The notes under the pieces were generated by a model. It was not told the DNA's origin, ran no database searches, and worked only from the letters and a program-made list of their open reading frames with translations. From positions 1 to 22,118 of the forward strand of contig CAKKTI010000368.1 of NCBI GenBank assembly GCA_920105805.1: DNA of 22,118 nt, given 5' to 3'. Numbering within the stretch: the first letter of the stretch is position 1; the number at the start of each line of letters is the position of its first letter. Position numbers and translations under genes: made by a program. This DNA is from Condylostoma magnum. Its lineage: Eukaryota > Ciliophora > Heterotrichea > Heterotrichida > Condylostomatidae. Of the stretch, positions 19,652-22,118 are shown in pieces.

Positions 19652-21872
19652 TCATTTTAGATTTAAAATTAGTAAAAATAATGGTCCTACATTTTAATAT
19701 CTGTAGAACACAAAAATATGTAGAAGACCTTATGATCATATAAATAATAAATACTACAATATAGAGAAAGAATATACTTCTATATAATTAAACTCGGATA
19801 GATACAGATACCATTGGATCTCTGAATATTGCTGAAAATGAAAGTTTTACTGAAATGAATTAACTTTAGAGAAAGACTAATCATTCTTCAAGTTATGTGC
19901 AATAAGTTTGAATCTTTATTGAATGACACTATCTCTATTATATTAGTGTTGCATAGTATTTCTTGTATAATGAAAAATATCCTTTAAAATAGTTGACTAA
20001 GTAATTCCATTATTCTTCTCTAAAAGAACTTTAAACTTCTATAGAATTAAAGCTCTAATATAACACTGAAGGAATTATAGCAAATATTGAAAGGTAATAT
20101 AATAGATTAAAGCCAATTACACTAAATAATCGGCGATATGAGGAATTAGCCTTAAAATAAAGATCCCCAGACACTGAAATTTATTAACATATAAACAATT
20201 AGTTTAAACTTGTCTATAGAATAATAAGGTAAATACATAGTATCTAAAGTACTTAGATTCATTAAGTCCCCTATTTAAGCTGAACTTATAATATCTAAAA
20301 TACCTTCGCATCAATTTTAATCAGTAGACTTATTGATATAATACAGCTTTAAGTAATTGTTATGAGTAAAAAAGTGTTATTTTATTATAAATTTAATGAA
20401 CCTATATTGAAATAGTGTATAAAATTGATTGCATTACTAATAAAAACGTGGAGTTTACAATCAAATAATTCCTATTTGAAATGGAAACATTAATGATTAT
20501 TGTACAGTTTGAAACTTTTACATCCTTATCTTTGAACATATTTTAGCTAAAATATAGAAACATAGCTTAGTTACTCTCAATTTTTTAGTATTCTCTTCGG
20601 TTATTTAAATTTAAATTAGTATCAATATGTATATAGAAAGCAAAATTAAACAAGAGTTACTAAAAGATCTTTAAAATTATTAAGTAAATACAGCAACATA
20701 GCCCATTTTATTTTATTAAAAATAAATTCACTAACTAATCTGAAGTCTAACTTAATAAGTTGAGAAATCATCATTAAAATCTAATCCAAAGATACAGTTA
20801 TATTTCATAGCTAATTTAATAAAGCATTCTATAATATTGCTACCTAATTAAATCTTATTATAGTAAAGAATAAATGGTTATGCTAGTATATTATATCGAA
20901 TTACTTTAAATTATTCTTTTGTTAAATTAAGCAATATAAATAAAGCAAATTTTAAGAAGATGTTTAATTAATAACTCAACAATCCTCCTTTATTCATCAT
21001 TAATACTTAAGATACTTAATTATGAGATACTTCTTTCATGTTAATTTTCTGCAAAGTAAGAAGATGAATAGTGTTTCAAATAACATCTTGGAATATTAGC
21101 TTTTTAACTTAATTACTAATCCATTTAAAACTCCTTTGCATATATAGATGTAATTTTGGAAATAAGCTTAAATTATAAGTTAAAGCATGCAAAATAGCTT
21201 TGAATACTATTAACTATATTTAGAATGAAGTAAAGCTCCAAAATATCAATTTAAGTAAATTTTGCATCATAGGATCAATCTTTTAAGGAAATTCCAGAGT
21301 TATTTGGCTATAATAAAGTCTTCGTATTACTTAATATATAGAATTTGGACTTGAAAAGAAAATTTAGTTCAAAAACATCTGTATATTACATTATAATTAG
21401 TAGTACTTATTTCAAGTAGCTTATCTGATTTACAAATTTCTCTATTTAACAACAATATTCGTGATAAAATCAATTATACGGCATAATTACATTGTTTAAT
21501 AGTCTAAAAGCACAATTAATACATAAGATCTACCTTGCAAAATAATCATGTATATTTGATAGACAATTCATGATCTAAGCTTATTATAATTCCTTTTCAC
21601 TTCTTCCTTAGCATTTAGATCTGTATACAATCCTTCATACATAGCTAAACTAATATTTTAAAAGATAATAATTAAACAATTGATATTTTCAAATCTGATC
21701 AGAATTTCCCCATCTAAAATGGAAAGAAACATCATCAGCTCAAAATCAACAATAATTCACCTATATTCTAATCAAAGGTTCGTTGTGTTCTCCAAATCAA
21801 TATTTTACCAACTCAAATTACAAACAAATCAATACAAATTATAAACACGTTCTTCTATCCAATTATATAAAA
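19652..21872. other. AT-rich 2.2-kb region with no convincing gene
   Basis: This stretch is far longer than any other spacer in the window and clearly more AT-rich. Because all three stop triplets can be sense codons, open frames have no meaning here. In the frame from ATG 19681 I counted G by codon position for about 540 bases and saw only a weak excess at position 1 (29, 18, 21); beyond about 20220 it is lost. A minus-strand frame from about 21132 shows no such excess. I recognise no protein domain, tRNA, rRNA, tandem array or terminal inverted repeat. It may be a long intergenic region, a poorly conserved or decayed gene, or retained germline-limited DNA. Confidence 0.5.
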
Positions 21873-22118
21873 ATGGATATCTAACTCATCGTCAATGCTC
21901 TGATCTAAGGGGCTGACTTCATTCTAGTCTGTAATATGTTCGAAAATCAGAGAGGATGGCCAGGTGAGAAAAAAGTCAGGAAGTATTTGAAGGGATAGAT
22001 GCTGACTGATGCTACCTTTCAAAAGTTATAGAATAATATCCAACGCTATAAACCATCTGAAATTCTATCAAAAACAGTTCAAATTACAAAGTTATTCACA
22101 CTCCAATCTCAAAGAATA
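21873..22118 (+). CDS. 5' part of unknown gene (partial)
   Basis: ATG 21873 in the favoured AAAATGG context opens a frame of 82 codons that runs off the window. It begins MDIQLIVNALIQGADFILVC and continues with a charged helical region (GEKKVRKYLKGQML, then FQKLQNNIQRYKPSEIL). Codon use (G-rich first positions, more GC) is unlike the AT-rich stretch just upstream and like the other genes. TAA and TAG read as Gln at least five times. The first 20 residues are fairly hydrophobic but contain no clear signal peptide. I do not recognise the family. Confidence 0.65.

Noticed and set aside
20600-21132. Minus-strand protein-like frame beginning about 21132
   Set aside because: G is more common at codon position 2 than 1, opposite to real genes here; AT-rich DNA with no obligate stops gives such frames by chance.
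21774-21795. B-box-like GGTTCGTTGTG suggesting a tRNA
   Set aside because: It does not match the GGTTCRANNCC consensus, and no cloverleaf or acceptor stem pairs around it.
21719-21872. Frame from ATG 21719 in an AAAATGG context, just upstream of the last gene
   Set aside because: It is out of frame with the gene at 21873, has no recognisable domain and lies in AT-rich sequence; I could not support it or an intron joining the two.
19652-21872. Transposon or other mobile element filling the AT-rich gap
   Set aside because: No terminal repeats, transposase, reverse transcriptase or other element protein could be recognised by reading.
1-22118. Karyorelict code (TGA sole stop, also Trp)
   Set aside because: The EF-hand, NDUFA8-like and V-ATPase e genes end at TAG/TAA with no suitable in-frame TGA nearby, so TAA/TAG must also terminate.

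Overview
The window is macronuclear-type DNA of a ciliate that uses a very unusual nuclear genetic code. Conserved proteins read straight through dozens of in-frame TAA and TAG codons at glutamine positions. At least nine in-frame TGA codons fall where tryptophan fits. Yet genes also end at TGA (the dynein and the 622-aa protein), TAG (the EF-hand protein, the NDUFA8-like protein, V-ATPase subunit e) and TAA (the RSPH1-like and RRM/KH proteins). That is the ambiguous, context-dependent code known from the heterotrich Condylostoma magnum (NCBI table 28). A karyorelict code (table 27, TGA as the only stop) does not fit, because several genes have no nearby TGA. I infer a Condylostoma-like heterotrich; the species is not proven.

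Layout, left to right: the 3' end of an unknown acidic-tailed gene (+, to 319); a 622-aa protein of unknown function (+, 331-2199); V-ATPase V0 subunit e (-, 2244-2480); a complete axonemal inner-arm dynein heavy chain of the DNAH10 type, 4366 aa in one uninterrupted frame (+, 2488-15588); an RRM+KH RNA-binding protein (+, 15611-16423); a quadruple-CX9C NDUFA8-like complex I subunit (+, 16426-16866); a p32/MAM33 mitochondrial matrix protein (+, 17007-17630); an RSPH1-like MORN protein (+, 17663-18277); proteasome subunit beta-7/PSMB4 (-, 18341-19051); a two-EF-hand protein (+, 19364-19648); a 2.2-kb AT-rich stretch with no convincing gene; and the 5' part of an unknown gene (+, from 21873).

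The left 19.6 kb is extremely compact. Spacers between same-strand genes are 2, 11, 22, 32 and 140 bases, and two divergent start codons are only 7 bases apart. No introns are evident, although introns whose length is a multiple of three would be hard to see under this code. Two products belong to the motile cilium (DNAH10 in the I1/f inner arm, RSPH1-like in the radial spoke). Two are mitochondrial (NDUFA8-like, p32) and two are general housekeeping (V-ATPase e, PSMB4). Nothing suggests an operon. The points most worth a second look are how termination works with such tight spacing, the stop-codon clusters with a shared 3' motif, and the 2.2-kb AT-rich gap.
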